Below, one piece after another: positions 20,946-33,239 of a stretch of DNA of 64,000 bases (positions within the stretch are counted from its first letter, which is position 1; each line of letters starts with the position of its first letter). Location of the stretch: contig CM061226.1 in NCBI GenBank assembly GCA_030844895.1, positions 50,905,608 through 50,969,607 of the forward strand, given 5' to 3'. The notes under the pieces are model-generated. The model saw nothing but the letters and a program-made list of their open reading frames with translations, ran no database searches and was not told the origin of the DNA. The position numbers and the translations under genes were made by a program. This DNA comes from Ambrosia x helenae. Taxonomy: Eukaryota; Streptophyta; Magnoliopsida; Asterales; Asteraceae.

Positions 20946-23808
20946 TGTCACACCCTCAAATTTCCACTGCGAGGTTTATACCGCGAGGCGCATGACAAAC
21001 CAGGATCCATTAGCCATAAGTCACATGAACGACTCTAAATGCCCAAGCCATTCAATTCGTTATTGTAAAACCAAGTTTAAAAGTTTAAACCAAACCAATT
21101 TAAAGTATAGCGGAAGCGAAATAACAAAACAGTTAAATAAAAGTCTGCGCAAAACACCGTGCCCAAAACCATACGGAAGTAGTTAAATATTTAAAAGTAG
21201 TTTATATGTTCATAATCCAAAGACATAATATGATGCATGCCCTATTCGTACTCCATACCTAGTTACCAGCAAAAGCATGCTAACGTGTATCAACATAAAG
21301 TCGGTGAGTTCACAAAGTAAAGTAAATGAGTATGTAAATGCACTGGTTTCCAAAACTACGTAACCAAAATAAAAGCGTAGGTCCTCCAGACCAAAATGTT
21401 CAAGTGTTATCAGTTTAAGCGTGTCAAGGGCAGCTAACCCACTCATTGCAACTAAACAATATTATTGGGACACCTTCAGTAGTATAATAATTTGCCTCGA
21501 TAACTAGTGTCTATCAACACTAGTTCTCAATTGTGGTCAGAAGTTCATGCCCGTAACCCAAGCACCTCAGGCATGAAGTTGCTGCACAACCTAATAGCGC
21601 TATCAACTAATACCCCGCTCGCCTCCAGGGATTAACCCAATAATGTGCAAGGACTTTTCGAGTGATAGAGTGTTTAGTTCACAAAGGACTAATAAGTTTT
21701 AAACTGATCAAAACCTGATCCACACAAGGAATCGTAAAACCCAACCCACACAAGGAGTCATGTCGGACCCGCACAAGGAGTCATTGTCGGACCCACACAA
21801 GGAGTCATAACCTGAGTAGTCCCGAACTGGACTAGAAAATGTTTACCAAAGTTGTCTCCACCCGAGACGCATGCTTTTGAGAAAAAGTAGTGAAACTCAC
21901 CTTAGTATGCAAGCAAGCAAATAAATCCAAACTCCAATGTAGGGTGCGCTACCAACTCCCTAGTATAAGTGTCACTAAGTAAGTATATGTGTAATACCAT
22001 TACACCATATAACCCGTTTGTCCAAGACGTTTAAATGTTCAAAATCGTGTAAGTGACACCTAGTGATTCTACATGCATAAGTAAACCCTACGGACCCGTT
22101 GGTGAATATGTTGGTTATCATTAGTTCTAAACTTCATATGCGTCTCATATAACGCCCATTCAAGTAAATGTCAAATACATACCACATAGGACTCCAATTA
22201 GTCACATAAACACATAATACACAATCTGTGTTTTTAGGACAGATTATGCACTATGAAAACTAATTTATTTAAAATACCTAATCAATGAATAAGACTCTCA
22301 AATTTTTACTGAATATTCTTTTGGGTTCTTTTGTTAACTCATATTTTTGTTCTGTCTAAAAACTAAGCACAAAAACTATGAAAAATTGTTCATCACAGGT
22401 ATGTCCAGAAAGTTTCTACAACAGGACAGGTTAGTAGAAAAATTCCCAAAAATTGTGTATGCATCCAAACGGGATGAATCCACTTTGAAAAGCTAAATTA
22501 TTCCAATGTTAATCTACTGTAAAACTTTCATAACTTAATTCTTTGTAAAACTCTAGTTATGATGGTTTAAAGTTGACTCAGTTTGTTAATCCGAAAATCT
22601 GATATGACCTTTCTTCAAAGAAAATTCCAAAAACTATTCAAACTACGTCCAAATCACTCGATTTTACCCATTATGAAAAGCTAAAACAAGGTATAATACA
22701 ACTATTCAAAGAAATCATCAAAACCATCATGTTAAAGTCACGTAACAGACCCTACAAGTTGACCTAAACATTCTGTCCAGATTTTAATCATGCATAAACT
22801 CTTATTTAAACGACTCACGTGTGCGTATAATCGATCAACAACAATCAATCAATAATCATCACAAAACATTCATAAGACCTAGCATGATCAGAACCTATCA
22901 TAACACATGCAAAATCATAAACCCTAACGATCAAAACATCACAAACTTGCGCAACAAGTAACCTATCATATCACTAATCGCATAGGATCATGTTTAACCC
23001 GTTAAATCTTTATAAACATCAAGTTTTAATCTTTATAAAAAGGTTTCAGACCTGGAAAAACTTAGTTATAAGGTTTTTATAACATATTAAGAAGATTAAA
23101 GCATAATAGATTAAGGATTATACCGCAAGCTCTTCGAAACAATCAACCGAATGCTCTTGAAGCTTCCCGGTCGATGTTCTTGCGCCTTAGCAGGTGTTTA
23201 GGGGTTAATATTTCATAAATAGGGCAGTAGGGGCGATTAGGGTTTGAGTTTAGGAGGTACAAGAGGCTTAAGGTTGCTTAAATACATGTTTAAGGCGGTT
23301 TGGTGACATCAGGTGCCCGCGCGCGGCCGCTCGAAGCCTGTGTGCGGCCGCTCACAGTGCTTCGGCCCGCGCCGGGTTACCTGCTTCGTCGTACAACGTG
23401 TTTTCATCGATGTTTTCGCTATTTTGGACCATGATACGTGTAACCCCATGTGTTAAGACCCCAACCATCTTACCGGTCCTCCTATTACGATTTTTATTAA
23501 CGTATTCGGTTTAAGTTCACGTAATCACATACGGTTTGCACATAGTTTCACAGGGTATCACAGAAGCACGTAATTGCAATCAATCTCAATCAATTAACTC
23601 ACAATTATTAAACTTCATTGTTCACCAATGTCCGAGGTTCACTAATCATGCATATAGTCTGGAAATTTCCCCGAATTACCACTTCATGCAGTTATTAACC
23701 TATAACTGTGCAACGTGTGTCCTATCTAGCTAGCCCTAGTTAAGTATAATGCAAGGAATGTAACTAGAGTTTAGATAAAGTGAGAACCTGAAATTGCGGG
23801 GTATCACA
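20946..23808 (-). repeat. 3' LTR of G2 (2863 bp)
   Basis: Starts TGTCACACCC on the plus strand and ends GGGGTATCACA. It is homologous throughout to 39825-42592 and to the G5 LTR 56933-59618. It holds a minisatellite (21717-21810) and a GC-rich cluster with repeated GCGGCCGCTC at 23322-23384, just upstream (minus sense) of a TATA-like TGTATTTAAG at 23287-23278. No coding potential seen. Confidence 0.93.
21717..21810. repeat. Minisatellite in the G2 3' LTR
   Basis: About four units of roughly 23-25 bp around ACCCACACAAGGAGTCAT. The same array is at 40596-40690 in the other LTR. In the G5 LTR (57690-57737) only about two units remain. Confidence 0.85.
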
Positions 23809-23942
23809 TCATCCCCAAGTTGAAAAGAATTTCGTCCCGAAATTCAGCAAGTAAACGATAAAGCCAGCTAGAAAAGTATGTGCTTGGTTCCCGGATGTCA
23901 CATCATCCCCAAGTTGAAAGGAATTTCGCCCCGGAATTCACT
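23799..23942 (-). other. Polypurine tract of G2 with a duplicated LTR-end-like copy
   Basis: The true boundary GTATCACATCATCCCCAAG at 23801-23819 gives the purine tract CTTGGGGATGA on the minus strand. About 94 bp further on, at 23895-23913, TGTCACATCATCCCCAAG repeats it, including the GAATTTCG sequence that follows. The same duplication is present in G5. Confidence 0.8.
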
Positions 23943-24009
23943 TTGAGCGAGCTGCTTTATGTTCGGCGTTCGATCTATGCACAAGTTCAGGTTCAGTAAA
24001 GACGTGTGG

Positions 24010-26337
24010 TTATTTGAGCCGTATCTGATCTCTGCGCTCCCACGTGTATTCCGTTCCTAGACGGGAATTCCACCGTACCTTAACAATAGGTATAGTGCAT
24101 TGTCTGAGTTTCTTAACGCCCTGCTCAAGAATCTCCACTGGTTCTTCCACGAACCGTAGCTGGTCGTCCACCTGAATCTCCTCCAGTGGCACTACCAGTG
24201 TCGTATCCGTTAGGCATTTCTTTAGGTTTGATACGTGGAATACATTGTGCACTCCACTGAGTTCATCAGGCAAGTTTAACTTGTAAGCTACCGGACCAAT
24301 CCTTTCGACAATCTCGAATGGTCCAACGTATCGTGGGTTCAATTTTCCCCATTTTCCAAAGCGTATCACCCCCTTCCAAGGTGACACCTTCAATAGAACC
24401 TTGTCCCCAACCTAGAACTCCAAAGGTTTCCTACGCTGATAAGCGTAACTTTTCTGTCGATCTCGAGCAGCAGCCATCCGGTTCCTGATTTGCACTATCT
24501 TCTCAGAAGTTTCGTGCACGAGTTCAGGACCTGTTAGCTGGCTATCCCCAACCTCAGTCCAGCAGATGGGAGACCTACACTTGCGTCCATAAAGTGCCTC
24601 AAAAGGCGCACACTATATCGAAGTGTGGTAGCTGTTATTATACGAAAATTCAATCAAAGGAGAGTGCTTATCCCAACTATTGCACGATCTTCCAATGTTT
24701 GGATGGTACGTTCACTCTGTCCATACGTCTGTGGGTGATAGGCTGTGCTCATATCTAAGCGAGTTCCCAAAGCGTTTTAGAGAGTAGTCCAAAAATGAGA
24801 AGTGAATCGCGCATCGCAATCAGATATAATAAAAGTAGGCACCCCATGCCTAGAGACTACCTCCTTGACGTAGAGATTAGCTAGTTTCTCCAGCGAGTCC
24901 GTTTTTTTATTACCAGAAAGTGTGCCGATTTGGTTAAACGATCTACGATAACCCAAATCATGTTATGGCCAGTTGGCGTTCTAGGAAGCTTTGTGATAAA
25001 ATTCATAAAAATCCCGTCCCATTTCCACATAGGGATTTCTGGTTGCTGGAGTAGGCCTGAAGGTTTCTGATATTCAATCTTAACCTTCGCACAAGTCAAG
25101 CACTTACTAACATAAGTGGCTATTCCAGCTTTCATGTTTGGCCACCAGTAAAGAGTTTTAAGATCTTGGTACATCTTGTCCGAATCAGGATGTACCGAAT
25201 ATCGAGAGGTGTGAGCTTCATCGAGCACCAGTTGTCTGAGATCCCCAAAACGTGGTATCCAGACTCGATTCATAAAGTATTGAAGACCATCTGTCTTTAG
25301 TTCCAAGTGCTTATCAGCACCATGTAGTGTTTCAAGCCCGATGTTTTCTTCTTTCAAGGCCTCACCCTGGGCTTCACGTATCTTATCAGGAAGATTAGAA
25401 TGAATGGTAAGTTGTAAGGCTCCCACCCGTTTAGGTTTCATTTCCATACGACTGAGGGCATCAGCTACTATGTTAGCTTTCCCTGGATGATACTTAATGG
25501 CACAGTCATAATCATTCAGAATCTCGACCCATCGACGTTGTCGCATATTCAGCTCCTTTTGATCGAATATGTGTTGGAGGCTCTTGTGGTCAGTGAAGAT
25601 CGTACACTTCGTCCCATAGAGATAATGCCTCCAGATCTTTAGAGCAAAAACCACTGCTCCCAGCTCCAAATCATGGGTGGTGTAATTCTTCTCATGAACC
25701 TTTAATTGACGTGAGGCATACGCGGTCACCTTATCACGCTGCATCAGAACACACCCTAACCCTTGGATAGACGCATCACATTACACTACAAAGTCCTCTG
25801 TACCCTCAGGTAATGATAGTATAGGTGCACTGCAAAGTTTTGCCTTCAATAATTGAAAAGCAGATTCTTGGGCATCTCCCCACTTGTAAGTAATACCCTT
25901 CTGTGTCAAGGCAGAGAGGGGTTGAGCGATCTTAGAGAATCCCTCAATGAATCTGCGATAATATCCCGCAAGACCAAGAAACTGGCGCACCTCTGTAGGA
26001 GTCTTAGGAGCCTCCCACTTTTTAATAGCATCAATCTTGGCGGGATCGACGTGTATTCCTGCCTCGTTAACCACATGTCCAAGAAATTGGACTTCTCAAA
26101 TCCAAAAGTCACATTTAGAGAATTTTGCATACAACTGCTCATTTCTCAAAAGTTCAAAGATCAGCTGCAGATGTTGCTCGTGCTCTTCCCTGCTCTTGGA
26201 ATAAATCAGTATGTCATCTATGAACACTATGAAGAATTTGTCCAAATAGGGCTTGCACACCCGGTTCATTAGATCCATGAACACAACCGGTGCATTAGTT
26301 AGCCCAAATGGCATCACCATGGTTGTCATGCCTCTTA
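24010..26337 (-). pseudogene. Truncated pol of G2: RT C-terminal half, RNase H, integrase, chromodomain
   Basis: It starts in mid-RT at MPFGLTNAP and includes the catalytic FIDDILIYSK. RNase H follows (DASIQGLG, YTTHDLELGAVVFALK, FTDHKSLQHIFDQ), then the integrase zinc region (HTSRYSVHPDSDKMY...CLTCAKVK), a degraded core after RLTKSAHFL, and a C-terminal part with PRYVGPFEIVERIG. The end, VKVRWNSRLGTEYTWERRDQ, looks like a chromodomain, which marks the chromovirus branch. Lesions: TGA at about 26100 where G5 has Arg (CGA to TGA); TAA at about 25780 for Tyr; frameshifts in the integrase core at 24880-24400. Confidence 0.9.
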
Positions 26338-26462
26338 TTCTGCTGCTGCTGCTGACTGCCATTCACTGGGGGTTTGCCAGATGCATTCTCCCACTTCCTT
26401 TTCTTATCGTTGGAACCAGAAGATGAAGCACCACGAGGAGGTAACAATCCCTCTTCCACCTT
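26320..26462 (-). pseudogene. Piece of G2 gag left of copia B, fused to RT
   Basis: Reads VEEGLLPPRGASSSG and a KKRKWENASGK motif followed by a Gln run, the region before the zinc knuckle in related Gag proteins. Then, at about 26320-26337, it switches to RT sequence. The zinc knuckles, protease and first half of RT are missing. Confidence 0.8.
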
Positions 26463-27181
26463 TGTTAGGACAAAGAGGATTGGTGAAACCACTTTTGGAA
26501 ACCTTAGTCTAATTCACTTCTGTCATTTTGGCTAAGTATAGAAGTACTGAAGAGAAGACAAGAAACTGCTGAAGAGAAGATATGAGAAGTGCTGAAGAAG
26601 AAACTTCATCAGAAGTTTTGAAGTCCAAACCAGACAAGTTCACTTCAGAAGTACTGAAGACAAACTACTGATCAGTAGTTTGTCATTCATCAGCACTTAG
26701 CATCAGATATTTTCCACCGCCTTTTGAATCAGTAGTTTATTGTTTATTATTACTTTTAGCTGTATTTGTTAGTTTCAATGTTGCAACTTGTGCAACTTGT
26801 TTCTGATGTTTCTGTACTTGCTTTATTGGCAAGATACATGTATGTAAACGTCTATAAATAGGAGGCTTCAACCTTCTATTTTAGATATTGATTTTAATAG
26901 AAAAATCCTTCAAACACTTTCACTGTTCTATTCCATTTCAGTATTTATTGTGAATCTGTCTAAGTATCTAATTCTCATTTACTGCTTAGATTCATAATAA
27001 ATACTTGTCATTATTAGTTTCAATCATCAAGGGGGAGTAATAACTCCTCTTGAGTATAAAAAGTGTTGCTTTAACTTATACATTCCGCTGTGCTTATAAT
27101 CTGATATACAAGAGCTTGCTAAACACTTAAGTGTCAAAGATAGCAAGTTCTTACTTAAACAAAGAGCAAACTGATCCAACA
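26463..27181 (+). repeat. 5' LTR of copia B
   Basis: TGTTAGGACA to GATCCAACA. The U3 (about 26540-26690) is packed with CAGAAGT/ACTTCTGA and ACTACTGA motifs, including a perfect 22-nt palindrome at 26661-26682 centred on ACTACTGATCAGTAGT. The TATA box CTATAAATAG is at about 26852-26861. A purine patch AAGGGGGAG lies downstream at about 27029. Confidence 0.96.
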
Positions 27182-27183
27182 AT

Positions 27184-27195
27184 TGGTATCAGAGC
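27184..27195 (+). other. Primer-binding site of copia B
   Basis: TGGTATCAGAGC, complementary to the initiator tRNA-Met 3' end, two bases after the LTR. Confidence 0.96.
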
Positions 27196-27341
27196 ATTGG
27201 TTTATCTGATCACATATCAATCTAACAAATTGAGAATCAGACACAAAGCTCTTATTGATACTCAATAAAAAGATCAAAAGTTCACTTTTTATCAACATCC
27301 ATCACTTAAAAGAGTCATCTGACAAATCAATACTCTTTAAA

Positions 27342-29918
27342 ATGGATCCACATAATACTGGTTCTACTACTAAACCTGCCATGCTTGTAAGAAATGAATA
27401 CAACATATGGCAAAAGAGAATGGCACATACCTTGTCACAGACCAACACAGGTTGTTGGAGATCTGTGATATATGGTCCTCACAAACCAGTAAATATAAAT
27501 CTTGAAACTAAAGTTGAGGTTCCTAAAGAACCAAAAGACTACACAGATGATGATTTCCTAAAACTTGAGCTAGATGCAAAAGCATTCTCTATGTTGGCAA
27601 TGGCTCTCCCAAATGAGATATACTCTGGCCTTTTACATTGTGAAAGTGCCAAAGAACTCTGGGATTGTCTTAAAGAACAGTTTGGAGGAACTGAAGAGGT
27701 GATTGCCAACACCAGAGAGATTTTAGCTCACCAATATGAGACATTTGCTCATATTAATGGGGAAACTTTAACTCAACAATTTGAAAGATTCTCCTCATTA
27801 ATATCTGAGCTAAAGTTAAATGGTCAGACCTATACAACAGTATCTATGCTACATAGATTTTTAAGGTCTTTACCAGACAAATGGGAAACATACTCCATTG
27901 TTTTAAGATCCTCACCAGATTTCAGCTCCCTCACTCTTACAAAACTCCATGGGAGATTACTTACTTTTGAAAGAGAAATTGATCAAAAGAAGAAATTGCA
28001 ATCATCTGGTAAAACTGCTGATGACTACCTTCTAGGTAGTACAACACTTTTGGGACAAGACTCACCAACTTGTTCCTATGGATCTTATGACAACATTGAC
28101 ATAACAACTGGGATCTCATCAGAAAGATCTTTCCCAGGTTATGACAATGATGACCAAAGTCAAACTGCTGATAATCTATGTTTTATCATGGATGATTTGA
28201 AAAACTTTAGCAGTGATGACTTAGAAGAAATGGACATTCTACACCAACTGGCCATGCTAAGCATTAAAACTAACAAGTTTTATAAAAGGTCAGGAAGGAA
28301 ATTTCCAGGATTGACCAGTAATACAAAAATTGGTTTTGACAAATCTAAACTGAGATGTCACAAGTGTCAGAAGTTGGGACACTTTGCTAGAGAGTGTAGA
28401 AACTCTAGCTTTAACCAATCACAATCTGGAAATAACTACAACCCCAATTATAATAGGAATAATGGAACTCAAGGGAGTGCTCATTTTGTACAGGCACAAG
28501 CTCCTCAACAGCAATACATGCCACAAGTACAATATGTTCAAATGCCTGCTCAACAGATGCAGAGCCAACAATCAATCCCTCCCTTTCCAGCTGCTCAACA
28601 ACCTCCACAGCCTCAACAACCCTCTCAACAAAGTCTTTTCACCTCAGGGTATGTTGACTGGAGCAGTCTTCCTTTTGACACCACAGAGTGCAATCCTGAT
28701 GCAGACAACAAGATGTTTGACATCAACTGGGGAGAACCAGACAATGGCAGAAAGAACTTTGCCTTAATGGCATTTGAAGGTTGTACTTCAAAATCTGCAT
28801 TGTCACAGGTATCAAAAGAGTCTTTGACAAAACTTTGCTCAAATTCATGCAAAGAAACTTTTGCTCTCATAAGAGAGACAAATGTGCACTTACAAGGAAA
28901 AGCCAATGATTTAGAAAGAAAATACACTCAGATGAAGTGTGATTTAGAGAGAAAACTTACTGCTAAAACAAAAGAAGCCTCTAAATTAACTAACTCAGCT
29001 ATTGAAACCCAAGCACAAATTAAAATGATGATAGAAGATCTTGGAAATGTCAGAAAAGAGCTTGCTGACACCAAGATCAGTTGTGAAAAATGGGTGGATT
29101 CTTGTAAGGGGTACCAGCTATTGCTAAACAAACAGAGTGCCTCAAATGTTAAGTTTGGCATAGGGTACCATCATGTTGAAACACCAACAGATTTCTCTCC
29201 CAAAACTACTGAAGATGGGAGAAAATTTGTTTCAAATGAAACTTCTGAAGGGAAAGACTGCACATCTTTCCATGAAAACTTTCTAAACAGAAATCCTGGT
29301 ATTTTCAAAGAAAGTACTTCAGAAGTATTAACAAAATCTGACAACAAGCCATCAGCAGTTTCATCTACATCAGGAGTTGAGACCCTGAAAACTACTGATG
29401 AGCAAAATCTTTATACTAATGTCAGAAATTTACCTTTAGATCAAAAACAAAAGGCAAAAGAGTGTGAAATTTGTGGTCTGTTCAACCACAAAACAGAGTT
29501 TTGTAGATACAGAAAAGGAATTCAGTTCAATCATAAAATTAAACAACAGGTTGTGGGAAATCAAATCAGAAATGATTATGAAAGAACCATTAATCCCAAG
29601 AAACAACAACCTGAAAACACCTTTTCTCAGAAAAAGATAAAATCTCAACTAAAATCTTTTTCTCAAAATTCTTTGTCAGTAGTTAGACCTGAATCATCAG
29701 CAGTTTCACAAACTGCTGAGATTCAAAAACTAATGAACATGGTACAACTACTGATGACCAAGGTTGATGGTGGTCCTGAAAAGGATACCACCATGGTTCT
29801 TAATGAAAAATCCATTGCCAAAAAGACATGGATTTCTCAACCTGGTCAAGAACAAACTGTAACTGTTCTCAAGAGCAAACCCAAAGCCAAACAGGCTTGG
29901 GTTCCTAAATCTAACTAA
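27342..29918 (+). CDS. Gag of copia B (858 aa), intact
   Basis: Structural protein of the particle. The frame is open from 27255; I choose the ATG at 27342 (MDPHNTGSTT), which fits the usual start just before the capsid domain. In order: copia capsid region, about residues 20-220 (ELWDCLKEQFGG, LRSLPDKWETY); CCHC knuckle CHKCQKLGHFAREC near 340-355; a Pro/Gln-rich linker; the conserved FALMAFEG; a coiled coil near 490-590; a second knuckle CEICGLFNHKTEFC near 710; a basic tail; and the end WVPKSN. The layout matches copia A Gag although the sequences are strongly diverged. Several copies of the ACTACTGA/TCAGCAGT motif lie inside the coding sequence. Confidence 0.95.
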   Translation: MDPHNTGSTTKPAMLVRNEYNIWQKRMAHTLSQTNTGCWRSVIYGPHKPVNINLETKVEVPKEPKDYTDDDFLKLELDAKAFSMLAMALPNEIYSGLLHCESAKELWDCLKEQFGGTEEVIANTREILAHQYETFAHINGETLTQQFERFSSLISELKLNGQTYTTVSMLHRFLRSLPDKWETYSIVLRSSPDFSSLTLTKLHGRLLTFEREIDQKKKLQSSGKTADDYLLGSTTLLGQDSPTCSYGSYDNIDITTGISSERSFPGYDNDDQSQTADNLCFIMDDLKNFSSDDLEEMDILHQLAMLSIKTNKFYKRSGRKFPGLTSNTKIGFDKSKLRCHKCQKLGHFARECRNSSFNQSQSGNNYNPNYNRNNGTQGSAHFVQAQAPQQQYMPQVQYVQMPAQQMQSQQSIPPFPAAQQPPQPQQPSQQSLFTSGYVDWSSLPFDTTECNPDADNKMFDINWGEPDNGRKNFALMAFEGCTSKSALSQVSKESLTKLCSNSCKETFALIRETNVHLQGKANDLERKYTQMKCDLERKLTAKTKEASKLTNSAIETQAQIKMMIEDLGNVRKELADTKISCEKWVDSCKGYQLLLNKQSASNVKFGIGYHHVETPTDFSPKTTEDGRKFVSNETSEGKDCTSFHENFLNRNPGIFKESTSEVLTKSDNKPSAVSSTSGVETLKTTDEQNLYTNVRNLPLDQKQKAKECEICGLFNHKTEFCRYRKGIQFNHKIKQQVVGNQIRNDYERTINPKKQQPENTFSQKKIKSQLKSFSQNSLSVVRPESSAVSQTAEIQKLMNMVQLLMTKVDGGPEKDTTMVLNEKSIAKKTWISQPGQEQTVTVLKSKPKAKQAWVPKSN

Positions 29919-29935
29919 TTTGCTTTTATGTGCAG
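29911..29935 (+). promoter_or_regulatory. 3'-splice-site-like signature at the copia B gag/pol junction
   Basis: CTAACTAATTTGC (branch-point-like, overlapping the gag stop) then TTTTATGTGCAG|AG. The pol frame begins directly after CAG, has no ATG of its own at the start, and is shifted relative to gag, so it must be reached by splicing, frameshifting or re-initiation. Confidence 0.45.
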
Positions 29936-32900
29936 AGAGTTTCCAGGGGCTTAAACAGCATATGGTATGTTGATAGTGGAGGCTCTATGCACATGACTGG
30001 ATGCAGATACCTGATAAACAATTTTATCAGCCAAAGAGAAGGATCTGTATCCTTTGGGAACAATGCTAAGGGATATGTGCTAGGACATGGCAATGTCTCC
30101 TCTGGAAAAATACAGTTTGACAAGGTCAATCTGGTGGAAAACCTTGAATACAACTTGCTGAGTGTGTCACAAATGTGTGATAAAGGATATTCTTCTTTTT
30201 TTCACAAAGACAGCATGCAAGATCATCTCACCAGAAGGCCAAAAGTTGATAGAGAAGATCATTGAAGATCATACGTTGCTGATTGCCAAAAGATGTGGCA
30301 ATGTCCATGCAGTGGACATTGAGAAAGACAAAGTATTGAACAACACTGCCTGTTTCTTCTCAAGGGCATCAACTTCAGAAACAGATCTCTGGCACAGGAG
30401 ACTTGGCCATGTGAACTTTAATACCATAAATAAAGTCACAAAAATGGGCTTGGTCAGAGGTCTACCTTTGAAAGTATACCAGTGTCAAGAACACTGTGTA
30501 TCCTGTTTAAAGGGAAAACAGCATAAGTCCTCCTATAAGTCTATTGAAGAATCAAAAACAACTGCATGTCTTCAACTACTCCATATGGACTTATTTGGAC
30601 CTGTCAAGATTATGAGCCTTGGTAAGAAGAAGTACTGCTTAGTCATCATTGATGACTACTCAAGATTCACATGGGTATTCTTCTTATTCTCCAAGGATGA
30701 GGCTGCTGAAATCATCAAGTTCTTCATTCTACAAGTAGAGAAACAATATTCTCTACCTGTCAAAACCATTAGAAGTGATAATGGGACAGAGTTCAGGAAC
30801 AAAACTCTGGATGAATTCTGTTTGTCTAAAGGGATTATTAGACAATACAGTGTTCCCAGAACTCCTGAACAAAATGGTGTAGTAGAAAGGAAGAACAGAA
30901 CATTAATAGAGGGAGCAAGAACAATGTTAGCTGATTCTGGACTGCCCTTGTACTTTTGGGCAGAAGCAGTTAACACATCATGTTATGTTCAGAATAGAGT
31001 TCTTGTGGTCAAGAGACATTCCAAGACTGCCTATGAAGTTCTTCATGGCATGAAGCCCCTTATCTCCTTTTTCAGGGCTTTTGGGTGTCAATGTTTCATC
31101 TTGAACATCAAGGAATCTATTTCAAAGTTTGCTGCCAAAGTTGACTCAGGTTACTTTCTTGGTTACTCTGCAACTAGAAAAGCCTACAAGGTTTTTAATT
31201 CTCACATCAAGATAGTAGAAGAAACATTGAATGTCAAGTTCAATGAGTCAAAACACACTCTTATTCCAGCACATCCTGCTGAACTTTTTGACCTTGACAA
31301 CTTCCACTTTGGACCTGAGAAGACTGTTACTTCATCAAAACCTACTTATTATGGTGTCAAAAGGTTTGATGATGAGGATCCCACACCATGGACTCCTCAA
31401 ACAGTTATCAAGTCAACTTCAAGATCATCAGAAGTTCCCCAAACTTCTGATCAAACAAGTACTGAGGAACAAACTCAAACTTCTGGTTCAGTAGATCCAA
31501 CTACTGAAGATCAAGGAACATCTGAACCAGATATTATAGACCTCAGTAGTTTGTTTGAAGAACATGAGCCACCTACACCTGTCAGTGGTTTACAACAACT
31601 GATTGAACACAGAGATCATCCACTTGATCAAATCATGGGTGATATAGCTTCAGGTGTTCTGACCAGAAACCAGCTCTCCAACTTTTGCCTATTTTCAGCC
31701 TTTATCTCACAGTTGGAACCAAAGAAGTACCAGGAAGCCCTCAAAGACAATAATTGGGTGCAAGCTATGCAAGATGAACTGCTTCAGTTCAACAAGCAAC
31801 AGGTCTGGGAAATCTGTCCCTTACCTCCAAACAAGCAACCAATTGGCACAAGATGGGTTTTCAGGAACAAACAAGATGAAGCTGGTATGATAATCAAGAA
31901 CAAGGCAAGACTGGTAGTTCAAGGGTACTCTCAAGAAGAAGGAATTGACTATGATGAAACCTTTGCTCCAGTTGCAAGGCTTGAGGCCATCAGGTTATTT
32001 CTGGCCTATGCCATTTCCAACAAAATTAAAGTTTATCAAATGGATGTAAAAAGTGCATTTTTGTATGGAAAAATAAAAGAGGAGGTGTATGTCTGTCAGC
32101 CACCTGGGTTTGAGGATCCTTCTCATCCTGAGTGGGTGTACAGACTGGACAAAGCTCTTTATGGGCTCAAACAGGCTCCAAGAGCCTGGTATGATACACT
32201 CTCCACCTTTTTACTCAAAAATAACTTTACAAGAGGTGCCATTGATAAAACTCTTTTCATTAAATATGTTGGAAATCATGTCCTACTTGTTCAAATTTAT
32301 GTTGATGATATCATTTTTGGTTCAACAAACACAAAACTGTGTGATGATTTTAAGAAACTCATGCAATCAAAATTTGAGATGAGTACCATGGGAGAACTGC
32401 AGTACTTTCTAGGACTGCAGATCAAGCAACAAACAAATGGAACTTTTATAAATCAATCAAAATATGTTAAAGAATTATTAAACAAATTTTCTTTAAAAGA
32501 CTGTAAATCATGTTCCACTCCCATGACACCAATCACACAAGTTGAACCTGATGATCAAGGAAAACAGGTTGATCAAACCATGTACAGATGCATGATAGGT
32601 TCCCTTTTATATCTAACTGCTTCTAGACCAGATATTATGTTTTCAACATGTGTCTGTGCTAGATATCAATCAGCACCAAGGGAATCACACCTTATTGCAG
32701 TCAAAAGAATTTTCAGATATCTGAAAGGAACTCCAACACTTGGAATTTGGTATCCTGCTTCAAGCAATACCAAGTTATCAGCATTTTCAGATAGTGACTA
32801 TGCAGGGTGTAAGATGACAAGAAAGTCAACATCTGGTGGTTGTCAATTCTTGGGTAACTGTCTAGTGTCATGGCAATCAAAGAAGCAAACATCTGTTGCA

Positions 32901-33239
32901 ACTTCAACTGCTGAAGCTGAATACATTGCAGCTGCAAGTTGTACATCACAGATACAATGGCTCCAATATCAACTTCTTGATTATGGAATCAAAGAAACCA
33001 AGACACCTTTGTTTGTAGACAGCAAATCTGCCATTAGCATCATTCAAAATCCGGTACAGTTCTCAAAAACTAAACATATTGAGATCAGGTACCATTTCAT
33101 AAGAGATTGCTATGAAAAAGGCAAGATTGAGGTGAAGCATGTAGCAACAGCTAATCAAATAGCTGACATCTTCACAAAACCCCTTGACACATCAACATTT
33201 CAGAAGTTAGTATCCATGCTTGGGATGCTAAATTTGTAA
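29936..33239 (+). CDS. Pol polyprotein of copia B, one single-base frameshift
   Basis: Domains in order: aspartic protease WYVDSGGSMHMTG; zinc-binding WHRRLGH...CVSCLKGKQH; integrase HMDLFGP, SDNGTEF and NGVVERKN (the DDE triad); RT with QMDVKSAFLYG and YVDDIIFGS; RNase H with AFSDSDYAG, AEAEYIAA and FVDSKSA; a C-terminal HFIRDCYEKG followed by a TKPL tail. The protease part is in one frame to about 30202 and the rest one base later: a run of seven T at 30196-30202 holds one T too many for the expected SSFF reading. The shift is +1, so an ordinary -1 slip on the T7 run would not repair it. It may be a real mutation or a homopolymer error. Confidence 0.93.

Noticed and set aside
30196..30202. 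Programmed -1 frameshift on the T7 run in copia B pol
   Set aside because: The frame change needed is +1 (or -2), not -1, and lies inside the protease-integrase linker rather than at a gag/pol border.
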